This document shows positions 56,469 to 64,000 of a stretch of DNA of 64,000 nucleotides, piece after piece. The stretch comes from Allobosea sp. CRIB-10. Its GTDB lineage: Bacteria > Pseudomonadota > Alphaproteobacteria > Rhizobiales > Beijerinckiaceae. Under the pieces are notes generated by a model. The model worked only from the letters and a program-made list of their open reading frames with translations. It was not told the DNA's origin and made no database searches. The translations under genes and the position numbers were made by a program. Each line of letters opens with the position of its first letter. Within the stretch, counting starts at the first letter, position 1. The stretch spans positions 62,001 through 126,000 of the forward strand of contig NZ_FOKP01000016.1 of assembly GCF_900112185.1 (NCBI RefSeq). The letters are read 5' to 3'.

Positions 56469-57110
56469 TCACAGGGCGAACACCTCCGCCTTGCGGAATT
56501 CGCGCAATAGGGGCGCCGCCGCATCGAAAACCGGCCGACCGGAAAGCGATTCGCCCGCCTTGCGGTACAGCACGACACGCGCCGCGCGCCCCACGCCCTC
56601 GACGACGATCAGCCTTCCGCCCTGGCGGACATGGCGAAACAACGACTCGGGTTGAGTCTCGCAGGCCCCGCTGACCAGCACGGCGTCGAACTGCCTGTGC
56701 TCGGGCAGCTTCGCGAGCAGTTCGGCGGCGGGCACGCCCGGCTGGGCGAAGGCGGTGCGGGCCAAGGCCAGCGCCGCCTCATCCGGCTCCAGCAGCGTCG
56801 CCTTGGCGCCCATGGCCGCCATCAGCGCCGCGCCATAGCCGGAGCCGCCGCCGTATTCGAGGGCCTCCTCGCCCGGCTGCAGATCGAGCACCTGGATCAT
56901 CCGCGCCGTCACCATCGGCGCCGGCAAGGCGCGGCTGGTGCCCGGCAACGGCTCCTGGCGGTCGAGATAGGCCAGATGGGACAATTCGCCCGGCAGGAAC
57001 GCCTCGCGCGGCACCGAATCGGCCGCGGCGAGCACGGCGCGATCGGTCACGTCATAGGTGCGCAACTGGCAATCGACCATCATGCGCCGCAGTTCGGCGA
57101 AGCTGCTCAT
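56469..57110 (-). CDS. pcm: Protein-L-isoaspartate O-methyltransferase-like protein
   Basis: The family repairs isoaspartyl residues using SAM. I chose ATG 57108-57110 (MSSFAELRRMMVDCQLRTYD), the rhizobial N-terminus, giving 213 residues. It has the PIMT-type segment AAADSVPREAFLPGELSHLA, a motif I variant EEALEYGGGSGYGAALMAAM, and FDAVLVSGACETQPESLF. Compared with classical Pcm the substrate-binding loop appears shorter, so a different protein substrate is possible. It is divergent from the OmpA gene. Confidence 0.85.
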   Translation of the reverse strand: MSSFAELRRMMVDCQLRTYDVTDRAVLAAADSVPREAFLPGELSHLAYLDRQEPLPGTSRALPAPMVTARMIQVLDLQPGEEALEYGGGSGYGAALMAAMGAKATLLEPDEAALALARTAFAQPGVPAAELLAKLPEHRQFDAVLVSGACETQPESLFRHVRQGGRLIVVEGVGRAARVVLYRKAGESLSGRPVFDAAAPLLREFRKAEVFAL

Positions 57111-57346
57111 GCTCAAATCTCCGAAGGAAGACGCCCGGACGGGCGCCTCGACCCTGCCCGCGGGTTTTGGGCGAGGCGGAAGCAAAAGGCAAGGCCGGGC
57201 GTGGCCACCTCCATGTCGCGGCGCGAACCGCTCGCTGCCGGCTCGTCCGAATGGAGGACGCAGGCCGGCCGGCATTGCCGCAATCATCTCCTCTCGGCGC
57301 TCGCGAGCGGGCGTCCCAGGCCGTTTCCTCCACCGCGAGCATCGCC

Positions 57347-58336
57347 ATGAAAGCAAGATCTCTCTTCTGGCCGGCGCTGATGCTGGCCTGCCATCTCGCC
57401 ATGCCGGGCCTGGCCCAGGATCATCCGCTCCTCGGCCGTTTCCAGGGCGCGCAGCAGGTCGGTTTCAAGGAGGCGGCCTTCGATGAGGCCCGCATCATCA
57501 CCGGCCCCATCGACGAGCGCAGCTCGCGCGAGCAGAGCGGCGCCGGCTGGCGGACCGTCGAGGGCAAGGTCTTCACGCTCTACTACAAGCTGCCGCCCGG
57601 CCGCACGGGGCTCGAGGCGCTGCGCAACTACCAGGCGAGCCTGACCGGGGCCGGCTTCGAGGTCCCCTTCACCTGCTCGACCGAGGCGGGAACCTGCTTC
57701 AGCGACGGGCGCAAATATCCCGGCCTGTTCCTCGGCCTGGCGCTCGACGGAACCACCGACCTGCCGAAGCTGCAGCTCGGCGATTTCGTGCGCAATTTCT
57801 TCGGCAACGGCACCGGCCGCTATCTCTACGCCCGCCTGAACCGGCCAGCCGGCACCGTCCATGTCAGCCTCGCCTTCTCCGAGGACGAGAGCCGTGGCCG
57901 AACCTTGATCGCGCGCGTCATCGAGGCCGGGGCGATGCAGACCGGGCAAATCCAGGTGGTCGAGGCGAGCCAGCTCGGCCGCGAGATCGACCAGAATGGC
58001 CGCACAAACGTCTATGGCATCCTGTTCGACTACGACAAGGCCGACATCAAGCCGGAATCGCAACCCCAGCTCAAGGCGATCGCCGAGCTGCTGAGCAAGA
58101 GCCCGGCCCTGCGGCTCGACGTCGTCGGGCACACCGACAATCAGGGCAGCGCCGCCTACAACCTCAAGCTCTCAGACATGCGCGCCTTCTCGGTCGTCGC
58201 CGAGCTGTCGACCCGCTACGGCATCGACCGCAGCCGGCTCAATGCCCTCGGCAAGGGGCTGGAGCAGCCGGTGGCGTCGAACGCCGACGAAACCGGGCGG
58301 GCGCGCAATCGCCGCGTCGAGCTGGTCCGACGTTGA
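57347..58336 (+). CDS. OmpA-family protein with DUF4892-like N-domain
   Basis: This 329-residue protein has a signal peptide (LFWPALMLACHLAMPGLAQ, cleavage before DHPLLG). Its N-terminal domain resembles DUF4892 (YYKLPPGRTGLEALRNYQAS, then CSTEAGTCFSDGRKYPGLFL). The C-terminal OmpA peptidoglycan-binding domain has GILFDYDKADIKPESQPQLK, VVGHTDNQGSAAYNLKLSDM and ARNRRVELV. It should be periplasmic or outer-membrane-linked and bind peptidoglycan. I chose ATG 57347 for the signal peptide. Confidence 0.9.
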   Translation: MKARSLFWPALMLACHLAMPGLAQDHPLLGRFQGAQQVGFKEAAFDEARIITGPIDERSSREQSGAGWRTVEGKVFTLYYKLPPGRTGLEALRNYQASLTGAGFEVPFTCSTEAGTCFSDGRKYPGLFLGLALDGTTDLPKLQLGDFVRNFFGNGTGRYLYARLNRPAGTVHVSLAFSEDESRGRTLIARVIEAGAMQTGQIQVVEASQLGREIDQNGRTNVYGILFDYDKADIKPESQPQLKAIAELLSKSPALRLDVVGHTDNQGSAAYNLKLSDMRAFSVVAELSTRYGIDRSRLNALGKGLEQPVASNADETGRARNRRVELVRR

Positions 58337-58357
58337 ACAGCCGGGCGAAGCGACTCG

Positions 58358-59482
58358 CTAGCGGGTCCGCATCGGCAGCTCGACGGCGCGCAGCAAGGCG
58401 GCAACCTGGCTCTGCTGCCGTGTCCCGGTCTTCCAGAAGACCCGGGCGAGATGAGTGCGCGCCGTCGTCATCCTGATACCCTGCTGCTGAGCCACCTCCG
58501 TCAGCGACAGCCCGGAAGCCAGCCCCAAAGCCAGCCTGGCCTCGGCCTCGGTCAGGTCAAACATCTGCCTTGCGGCGGCAAGGCCCCCGCCTGCCGGTTC
58601 GAGCGGGCGCGCCACGATCATCACATCGTTCATCCGCCCGGGCAGAGCGTAGGCCGCAGATAGCGGCGTGACGCAGAGCGACACATCGCGCGCTTCCCCG
58701 CTGCGCGCCCGCAGCAGCATCTGCCCACGCGCACCGATGAGGTCGCTCGCCTTGGCGACCAAATCCTTCAGCCCATTTTGCTCGGACGCCGCACGCGCCG
58801 ACAATCTGCCGCCTCGCAAACCGAGCGGGCTCGCCGGATCGGCCAGCAAGTCGTCGCCGGCCGCGTTCGCATAAGCGAACTGCATGGCTCGATTGACGAT
58901 GATGACGGCGAGCGAGAGCTCGTCGAGCGCCCGCCGCGCCATCTCGCGCTCGATGCTGACGCCGTCGAGCTGCTGATGCAGCTGCGTCACGCGCCGCATC
59001 ACCCCCGCCACCCGCTCGAACAGCGCGAACTCGGCCGCGTCGAAGGGCTCCTGCCGGCGTCCGCGCTGGACGTCGAACATCCAGAACGAACCATCGACAT
59101 CGAGCACGCGGCTCGCCATCCCGCCGAACATGTCCTGCGGCGCCATCCATTCGCGCCACAGGCGGCTGTCGCGAAAGCGCTCACCGAACAGGACATGATC
59201 CCGATAGGCCGAGCCGATCGGCACAGCCGCGACCTGCGCGCTGAACCGCAAGGCGTCGGGCATCAGTTCGCGGCAGAGGAATGCGTTGAGGTCGGGATCG
59301 GACGAGTTGGTGATCGCGTCGTCAGGATGGGAATCCGGGCCAAAATAGCCAAGGCAGATCTTGGAGCCGTCGAAGAGCTGGCGGACTTGCTCGATAGCCC
59401 CTGGCATCTCGCGAAAGTCGAGCGCCGCATCGAGCAGCACGTCGATGGTGCTGGTGACCACATCGAGATTCGCCCGCGCCAT
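58358..59482 (-). CDS. LuxR-type HTH transcriptional regulator
   Basis: This 374-residue regulator ends in a LuxR/GerE-type HTH: MFDLTEAEARLALGLASGLS, then TTARTHLARVFWKTGTRQQS. It has an N-terminal sensor region and a mid PAS-like segment (AVIIVNRAMQFAYANAAGDD). I chose ATG 59480-59482 (MARANLDVVTSTIDVLLDAA). Its layout and HTH wording are close to the regulator at 15433-16515, so the two are paralogues in type. No synthase gene is nearby and the ligand is unknown. It converges on the OmpA gene. Confidence 0.85.
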   Translation of the reverse strand: MARANLDVVTSTIDVLLDAALDFREMPGAIEQVRQLFDGSKICLGYFGPDSHPDDAITNSSDPDLNAFLCRELMPDALRFSAQVAAVPIGSAYRDHVLFGERFRDSRLWREWMAPQDMFGGMASRVLDVDGSFWMFDVQRGRRQEPFDAAEFALFERVAGVMRRVTQLHQQLDGVSIEREMARRALDELSLAVIIVNRAMQFAYANAAGDDLLADPASPLGLRGGRLSARAASEQNGLKDLVAKASDLIGARGQMLLRARSGEARDVSLCVTPLSAAYALPGRMNDVMIVARPLEPAGGGLAAARQMFDLTEAEARLALGLASGLSLTEVAQQQGIRMTTARTHLARVFWKTGTRQQSQVAALLRAVELPMRTR

Positions 59483-59655
59483 CTCAGTCCTCGGCCAGCC
59501 ACGCGCCTTGCCGGCGCGCACCGACCATCCCCTTAGGCCCGGCAACGTCCGCTACGGCACCGGCCGCGGAATGCTGGCCGGAGAATCAGGCTAACCCCAT
59601 GAACAGGCGGCGCAAAGCCTAAATCTTCCCCAGGGTCACTCGGCTGCCATCAGTC

Positions 59656-60756
59656 TCAGGCTGGCCGCCGGCGCGCCTTCAGCGCCTCGTCGGCCTCCAG
59701 CAAGGTCTCGAAGGCGTAGACGAATTTGTCGTCGAGCGTGTCGCCGTACCAGATCTCCGGCACGATCGTGCGGAAGCGGGTCTCGAGCAGGTCGGCCAGC
59801 GCCTGCGTGTCCTTCATCCACTCCAGCATGTCGGCGTAGAGATTGAAATTGCTCGGCGCCGGGAAGCGGGCGACGAGGTCCTCGAAGCCCTGCTTGACCA
59901 GAACGGGATCGCAGATCGTGTCCTCGATCTCATGCTCGCCGACTTCGGTGTTGGCCGCCTGGATCAGGGCGTAGAAGCCGTAGCCGAAGCGGTCCTTGGT
60001 CAGCTCGGCCGCCCGCCGGGCGAAGACTTCGAGATCGTGCTCGTCGCGGCCGAGCCAGCGCGGCATGATCATCCGCGCGAAATTGCGGCACAGGTCGATA
60101 TTGTAGCGATCGAGCGCCCAGGCCGCCTCGAAACGGCGCTGATACTCGTCGAAGGAGCCTGTCTCGGCTCCGCGGCGGAAATGGCTGGCGCACCTGGCGA
60201 AGTCATCCGGATCAGGCTGGCTGTCGAGCACGGCATCCGCCTGGCGCAGGAATTTACGGAACTGATCGGCCTGGTCCATGTTGACGTCGGCGGCGCAGGC
60301 GGTGCCGCGCCAGGCATAGGCCGTCACCCGCAGCGCATCGGCATAGGTCGCGGCCGAGAAGGGCGAGGGCTCGCGCCGGAAATAGGCGGCGAAGCCGTCG
60401 AGCAGCGCCTCGTGCCGCGGGCCGGCATCGTCGCTGTCGGGAATCGCCGTGAACGCGTCGAGGAACCAGTCCCTGACCAGCGCGTAGCGCGGCTTGCCGT
60501 TCTCGGCGAGGTCGCCTTGCGCCCGCGCCGCCTCGAAGGCGGCGCGATAGGCTGCGAAGTCGCGCTCCTGCCAGGCCCGGCGCATCGCGTCGCGCTCGCC
60601 ATAGAGACGCGGGATCTCGTCATGCAGGAAGAGCGAGCCGATCCCGTATTCCTTCAGCAGGATCTCGTACTGGGTGAGTTCCTCCGCCGGTTCGGGAGCG
60701 GCCCGTCCGCCCAGCACCCTGTTGCGCAGATTGCGGACCAGGTCTTTCCACCCCAT
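59656..60756 (-). CDS. Protein of unknown function
   Basis: This 366-residue soluble, mostly helical protein is Ala/Asp/Arg-rich with many aromatic residues (GIGSLFLHDEIPRLYGERDA, then NIDLCRNFARMIMPRWLGRD and RFGYGFYALIQAANTEVGEH). The pattern suggests helical repeats of tetratricopeptide style, with no membrane helix or signal peptide. I chose ATG 60754-60756 (MGWKDLVRNLRNRVLGGRAA). A possible relation to DUF4034-type proteins is weak. It is divergent from the PGPGW-like gene. Confidence 0.6.
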   Translation of the reverse strand: MGWKDLVRNLRNRVLGGRAAPEPAEELTQYEILLKEYGIGSLFLHDEIPRLYGERDAMRRAWQERDFAAYRAAFEAARAQGDLAENGKPRYALVRDWFLDAFTAIPDSDDAGPRHEALLDGFAAYFRREPSPFSAATYADALRVTAYAWRGTACAADVNMDQADQFRKFLRQADAVLDSQPDPDDFARCASHFRRGAETGSFDEYQRRFEAAWALDRYNIDLCRNFARMIMPRWLGRDEHDLEVFARRAAELTKDRFGYGFYALIQAANTEVGEHEIEDTICDPVLVKQGFEDLVARFPAPSNFNLYADMLEWMKDTQALADLLETRFRTIVPEIWYGDTLDDKFVYAFETLLEADEALKARRRPA

Positions 60757-60959
60757 CTCGTCTCCCGCCCTGTTCACGCCTGCGCGACATGAGGCCGCCG
60801 CCTGTCGGTCCCGCCGCCTTGCGGCTGTCAGCGCCGCTTTCGGCCCCCATTTGCTACGGCATCCGCAGTTGCGGGCAAACAAGCACGATCACACGGCGCG
60901 CCAGCGAGAACGATTGCACGAGCCGCGCGTTTCCGCTGGACGACCACGACCGAGGCGAC

Positions 60960-61271
60960 ATGCACTTTCCATCGGGCAGACAGGAATTGAGGGCCGCCTT
61001 CAAGCGGATCGAGGCCGAGCTCCCTCCCCGCCTCGCCAAGGCGATGCGCTGGCTCCGTCATCCCGATTCGCGCCTGATCCGGATTCCGGCCGGGCTCGCA
61101 CTGATCGTCGGCGGCGTGTTCTCGTTCCTGCCGATCCTCGGCGCCTGGATGCTGCCGCTGGGCCTGATGCTGCTCGCGGCCGACATTCCGTTTCTGCAGC
61201 GGCCGATGGCGCGCTTCGCGAACTGGTGCCTGGGGCTGGTCGACCGTATCAGGCGTCGCCGTTCGGGCTGA
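60960..61271 (+). CDS. PGPGW-like small membrane protein
   Basis: This 103-residue protein has an N-terminal helical basic part (RQELRAAFKRIEAELPPRLA) and then one hydrophobic hairpin (RIPAGLALIVGGVFSFLPIL, GAWMLPLGLMLLAADIPF). LPILGAWMLPLG resembles the PGPGW family core with changed residues. GAGGCGAC precedes the ATG at 60960. Function unknown. Confidence 0.62.
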   Translation: MHFPSGRQELRAAFKRIEAELPPRLAKAMRWLRHPDSRLIRIPAGLALIVGGVFSFLPILGAWMLPLGLMLLAADIPFLQRPMARFANWCLGLVDRIRRRRSG

Positions 61272-61361
61272 CCTGGCCGCGGCCTGCGCTCCCGCGGCGA
61301 CGGTGCTCCGGCAGGATTGCCGGCGGAGGACGGCACGGACATCGATCGGGGATGAAGAATT

Positions 61362-61435
61362 TGGAGGCCTCGCCCGGAATCGAACCGGGGTGCAAGGATT
61401 TGCAGTCCTCTGCGTAACCACTCCGCCACGAGGCC
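61362..61435 (-). tRNA. tRNA-Cys (GCA)
   Basis: This 74-nt tRNA has acceptor GGCCTCG/CGAGGCC, D-arm GTGGCGGAGTGGTTACGC, an anticodon loop with GCA (GGACTGCAAATCC) and T-arm CCGGTTCGATTCCGG. The discriminator is U, as required for Cys, and CCA is encoded. It lies 90 nt from the PGPGW-like gene. Confidence 0.97.
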
Positions 61436-61624
61436 TTCCGGAAGCGCCGCCGAAGCGCGCCTCTCGGCGGGCGTATAACCACATGCCGAAGCGCGCCGCA
61501 ACCGAAACTCTGCCGGCATTGTGAATTGACCATGGGGCAGATCGCCTGCCCACGATTTTCTCCGGCCCAATGCCAGCAAAGGGGTTGCACCCGGCCGGGA
61601 GCGTCGCTATACGCCCCCCACCGA

Positions 61625-61699
61625 TCCCGGATAGCTCAGCGGTAGAGCAATCGACTGTTAATCGATTGGTCGCAGGTTCGAATCCTGCTCCGGGAGCCA
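61625..61699 (+). tRNA. tRNA-Asn (GTT)
   Basis: This 75-nt tRNA has acceptor TCCCGGA/TCCGGGA, D-arm TAGCTCAGCGGTAGAG, anticodon GTT in ATCGACTGTTAATCGAT and T-arm GCAGGTTCGAATCCTGC. The discriminator is G and CCA is encoded. It lies 58 nt upstream of the VanZ-like gene on the same strand. Confidence 0.97.
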
Positions 61700-61757
61700 G
61701 CAGTTTCAAGGGCTTGAGCGACGACCGCTTGAGCCCTTTTGCTTTCTGGGGACGGAA

Positions 61758-62204
61758 ATGGTGCAGCGGGAGAGGCAAACGGCAGTGCTGCGGCTCTTCG
61801 GGCTCGAGCTATCCGTGCGTCGCTGGGCCGCCCTGATCGGCTGGGGGGCGGTCGCTCTGGTCATCGTCGCGACCCTGTCCCCGATCGGCGCCCGCCCGCA
61901 TATCGCGCATCTCGGGCCGCAGATCGAACGCTTCGCTGCCTATCTCGTCGCCGCCGCGGCTCTCGCCGTCGCCTATCCGACGCGCAAGGGCGTGATTCTC
62001 CTGTGCATCGTCGCCGGCGCCGGCGGGCTGGAGCTCGCCCAGCATTTCGAGGCGAGCCGGCACGCCCGTGCGCTGGACGCGCTGGTCAAGATCATGGGCG
62101 GCCTGAGCGGGCTTGCCATGGCTGCGCTGTCCGAACGCGTCTGGCCAAAGCGCGTCACCGCGCCCGCCATCGTCCGGCGCACAGACAGGGCACCTCGCCC
62201 GTAA
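61758..62204 (+). CDS. VanZ-like membrane protein
   Basis: This 148-residue protein has a first helix (AALIGWGAVALVIVATLSPI), the PRPH-like SPIGARPHIAHLGPQIERFA, and further helices (YLVAAAALAVAYP, GVILLCIVAGAGGLELAQHF). It ends in the ARALDALVKIMGGLSGLAMA segment, the pattern of small VanZ-like proteins. GGGGACGGAA precedes the ATG. VanZ homologues affect glycopeptide tolerance in some bacteria; here the role is unknown. Confidence 0.78.
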   Translation: MVQRERQTAVLRLFGLELSVRRWAALIGWGAVALVIVATLSPIGARPHIAHLGPQIERFAAYLVAAAALAVAYPTRKGVILLCIVAGAGGLELAQHFEASRHARALDALVKIMGGLSGLAMAALSERVWPKRVTAPAIVRRTDRAPRP

Positions 62205-62225
62205 GCGATCCGCGTTGATGTGCCA

Positions 62226-62858
62226 CTAAGCCGCCGGCTGCACGCTGGCGAAGGCCTCGGCGATCCGCTGCGGCGCCGTCGGCCGGGCATACATGCGCTG
62301 GAGATAGGCGCTCAGCCGCGGGAAGCCGTCGAGCAGTCCCTCCTCGTTCGCCCAGTCCATCAGATAGGCGGTGACGCAGTCGGTCGCCCCCATCCGGTCG
62401 CCGACGATGAATTCGCGCCCTTCCATATGGGCTTCGAGCACGGCCGCCATGAGCCGGAATTCCTCGCGGGCCAGCACGATGTCCTGCGGCAGCCGCTGGT
62501 CTTCCGGATAGAGGAAGCTGTGCTTGGCGATGCGCCAGAGCGGCTGCTCCAGTTCGGTCATCGCGAACAGGATCCAGCGATAGGCCTGCGCCCGCTCGTC
62601 GATGTCGTCCGGCAGCAGACGCTTCTCCGGGAATTTCTCGGCCAGATAGAGAATGATCGCTGCCGATTCCGGCAGGACATTGTCGCCATCGACCAGCACC
62701 GGCAGCTTGCCGGCTGGGTTGAGCGCGAGGAACTCCGGCGTCTGCGCTTCGCCGCCGAGCAGGTCGACATGAATGTAGTCGAACGCCACGCCGAGTTCCT
62801 TCAGCCCCCACATTGCCCGCAAGGTCCGCGTCGGACCGAATCCATAAAGCTTCATCAT
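62226..62858 (-). CDS. Glutathione S-transferase
   Basis: This 210-residue GST has the thioredoxin-like N-domain (KLYGFGPTRTLRAMWGLKEL, with LPVLVDGDNVLPESAAIILY including the conserved Glu-Ser glutathione-binding pair) and an all-helical C-domain with VGDRMGATDCVTAYLMDWAN. I chose ATG 62856-62858, with GGGAGG five bases upstream; a second ATG follows. The palindromes just upstream suggest repressor control. Substrate unknown. Confidence 0.9.
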   Translation of the reverse strand: MMKLYGFGPTRTLRAMWGLKELGVAFDYIHVDLLGGEAQTPEFLALNPAGKLPVLVDGDNVLPESAAIILYLAEKFPEKRLLPDDIDERAQAYRWILFAMTELEQPLWRIAKHSFLYPEDQRLPQDIVLAREEFRLMAAVLEAHMEGREFIVGDRMGATDCVTAYLMDWANEEGLLDGFPRLSAYLQRMYARPTAPQRIAEAFASVQPAA

Positions 62859-62869
62859 CGCTTCCTCCC

Positions 62870-62891
62870 ATACATACCAATCAGTCTGTAT
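62870..62891. promoter_or_regulatory. Operator-like inverted repeat before the GST gene
   Basis: This 22-bp imperfect palindrome has ATACA/TGTAT outer arms and 8 of 11 positions symmetrical. It lies 12 nt upstream of the GST ATG, a location suited to a TetR-type repressor. No TetR gene is in the window. Confidence 0.4.
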
Positions 62892-62904
62892 TGACGGAGT
62901 TTCG

Positions 62905-62923
62905 GCTGACAATCCGTGTCAGC
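62905..62923. promoter_or_regulatory. Second inverted repeat in the GST/secreted-protein divergent gap
   Basis: A perfect 7-bp inverted repeat, GCTGACA and TGTCAGC separated by 5 nt, lies between the GST gene and the divergent secreted-protein gene. It may be an operator serving one or both. Confidence 0.35.
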
Positions 62924-63042
62924 ATTGTTGCTCGCGGCCTGCCACGGCGCCATGATCGCGCCACCATCGCGCCTAGCTTGACCTCTCCCGAACGGCGCAG
63001 CCGCCAGCAATGCGGCGCGCCCGTCCCTGGAGACCCGATGCT

Positions 63043-64000
63043 ATGCCCGCCCGTTCCGCGCTCATGACGCCGCTGCTGCTGGCGCTCGCCGCCCCTGCCC
63101 TCGCCCAGACTGCGACGACGACGGCCGCTCCGGCCGCCTCCGAGCCTGCCGGCGCCGGGCAGGCGCCCGATGCCTGCCGCCTGCTGCCGCAGGCCGATCT
63201 GGAGGCGCTTTTCCCCGGCCGCCCGATCACCGCAAAGGGGCCGACGCTGAGCCCGATCCACCGCGGCCCGCAATATGCTGAGAGCTGCATGTACTCGGTG
63301 AAGCTGCCGAGCCCGACCTCGAAGCTCGACCATGCCCGCCTCGCCTCGCTCACGGTGATCCGCTGGGACGGCGTCGCGAAAGGACGAGAGACGCCGGCGC
63401 AGGCCTTCGCCTCACTCAAGGGAACGCGCGAGAAGGTCGCGGCCGATCCCAGGCTCACGCTCAAGCTCGAACCGCTCTCCGGCATCGGCGACGAGGCCTT
63501 CCAGGAGACCAACAGCTCCGGCGTCGTGATCCGCGCCCGCAAGGACGACCTGATCTACGCGATCTCGCTCGATCTCTATTCCGAGCAGACCGCGCCGAAC
63601 GCGCTTGCCCTGGCGAAACAGGCGGCGGCGCGCTGGCGGGGCGGCACCGGCATGGTCGATGCGCCCCAGCAGATTGCCGCCAACAGCGCGGTGACGGTGC
63701 CGGCGGACACGCGCCCCTCCTCCGTCGCTCCGGTCGAGCAATGGCCGGATGCCTGCGCCCTGTTGACGCCGGCCGAGGTCAAGGCGGCATTCCCCGAGAT
63801 GAGCGTCGGCGAGCCGCGCAAGCTGATGGGCAAGATCACCCATGAGAGCCGCGAGAACCGGCAGGAGGCCCTGCCGAATCCGATCGGCTGCCAGTTCGAC
63901 GCCAAGCGCACGATAGAGAAGGACGGCAAGCGTACGGTCGAGCTCAACCAGATCCAGGTCAGCGTCCGCAATGTCGCCGCCAATGAGGAGCTGTCGAAGC
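63043..64000 (+). CDS. Secreted protein with internal duplication (3' end beyond window)
   Basis: The frame is open from the ATG at 63043 to the window end (319 codons seen). A signal peptide is clear (ALMTPLLLALAAPALAQ). Two copies of a Cys-containing motif occur: PDACRLLPQADLEALFPG near residue 43 and PDACALLTPAEVKAAFPEM near residue 235, each opening a similar domain. The pattern of D-x-C-x-L-L and a later Cys resembles small extracytoplasmic DUF3558-like domains, but the family is not firmly recognised. GGAGA lies nine bases upstream of the ATG. Antisense frames here look like chance. Confidence 0.7.
   Translation, partial: MPARSALMTPLLLALAAPALAQTATTTAAPAASEPAGAGQAPDACRLLPQADLEALFPGRPITAKGPTLSPIHRGPQYAESCMYSVKLPSPTSKLDHARLASLTVIRWDGVAKGRETPAQAFASLKGTREKVAADPRLTLKLEPLSGIGDEAFQETNSSGVVIRARKDDLIYAISLDLYSEQTAPNALALAKQAAARWRGGTGMVDAPQQIAANSAVTVPADTRPSSVAPVEQWPDACALLTPAEVKAAFPEMSVGEPRKLMGKITHESRENRQEALPNPIGCQFDAKRTIEKDGKRTVELNQIQVSVRNVAANEELSK

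Noticed and set aside
62973..63983. Minus-strand frames opposite the secreted-protein gene
   Set aside because: The plus frame is continuous from a signal peptide to the window end, with a repeated domain; the minus frames are fragments.

Overview
The window comes from a GC-rich alphaproteobacterium, most likely of the Rhizobiales (Hyphomicrobiales). Support is the rpo/str/S10 gene order, PopZ with its pcm-tolC-popZ-valS neighbourhood, an RHH_4-type ribbon-helix-helix protein, a zf-CHCC protein and the codon usage. A Bosea-like genus is plausible but not proven by sequence alone. No IS element, integrase, phage module, rRNA or CRISPR array was seen.

Positions 1-35,638 hold, almost wholly on the minus strand, the large translation/transcription supercluster. 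In transcription order (right to left) it reads tuf, tRNA-Trp, a SAM methyltransferase, secE, nusG, a five-gene accessory insert (chemoreceptor, cytochrome b561, an orphan gene on the plus strand, DJ-1/PfpI protein, RHH protein), rplK-rplA-rplJ-rplL-rpoB-rpoC, a three-gene accessory insert (LuxR-type regulator, FAD-oxidoreductase/methyltransferase fusion, ABC exporter), rpsL-rpsG-fusA-tuf, and rpsJ-rplC-rplD-rplW-rplB-rpsS-rplV-rpsC-rplP-rpmC-rpsQ-rplN-rplX-rplE, the last cut by the window start. Rho-independent terminators lie after nusG, rpoC and both tuf genes, and structured leaders lie before rplJ and between rplL, rpoB and rpoC.

Positions 35.7-49.9 kb are a mixed metabolic and stress region: small membrane protein, SelW-like thioredoxin-fold protein, cysE with a palindrome-rich upstream region and a possible Cys-codon leader peptide, alpha/beta hydrolase, acyltransferase-like membrane protein, zinc-ribbon protein, FAD monooxygenase, flavin-binding PNPOx protein, AhpD-like protein, a chromate-resistance pair (rhodanese-ChrB fusion plus ChrA), CorC/HlyC transporter, DUF938 methyltransferase, an SH3 protein overlapping a YkuD-like protein with EF-hand-like loops, and YqaA.

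Positions 50-64 kb hold valS, a PNPOx protein with a small partner, popZ, a TolC-type outer-membrane channel, pcm, an OmpA-family protein, a second LuxR-type regulator, unknown and membrane proteins, tRNA-Cys, tRNA-Asn, a VanZ-like protein, a glutathione S-transferase with operator-like palindromes, and a truncated secreted protein with an internal duplication.

The most notable points are: the regulator/fusion-enzyme/exporter set wedged between rpoC and rpsL; the tuf gene at 34.4-35.6 kb, whose last codons were recoded into a hairpin with a leftover copy of the ordinary tuf 3' end downstream; and the palindrome cluster with a Cys-codon micro-ORF upstream of cysE.
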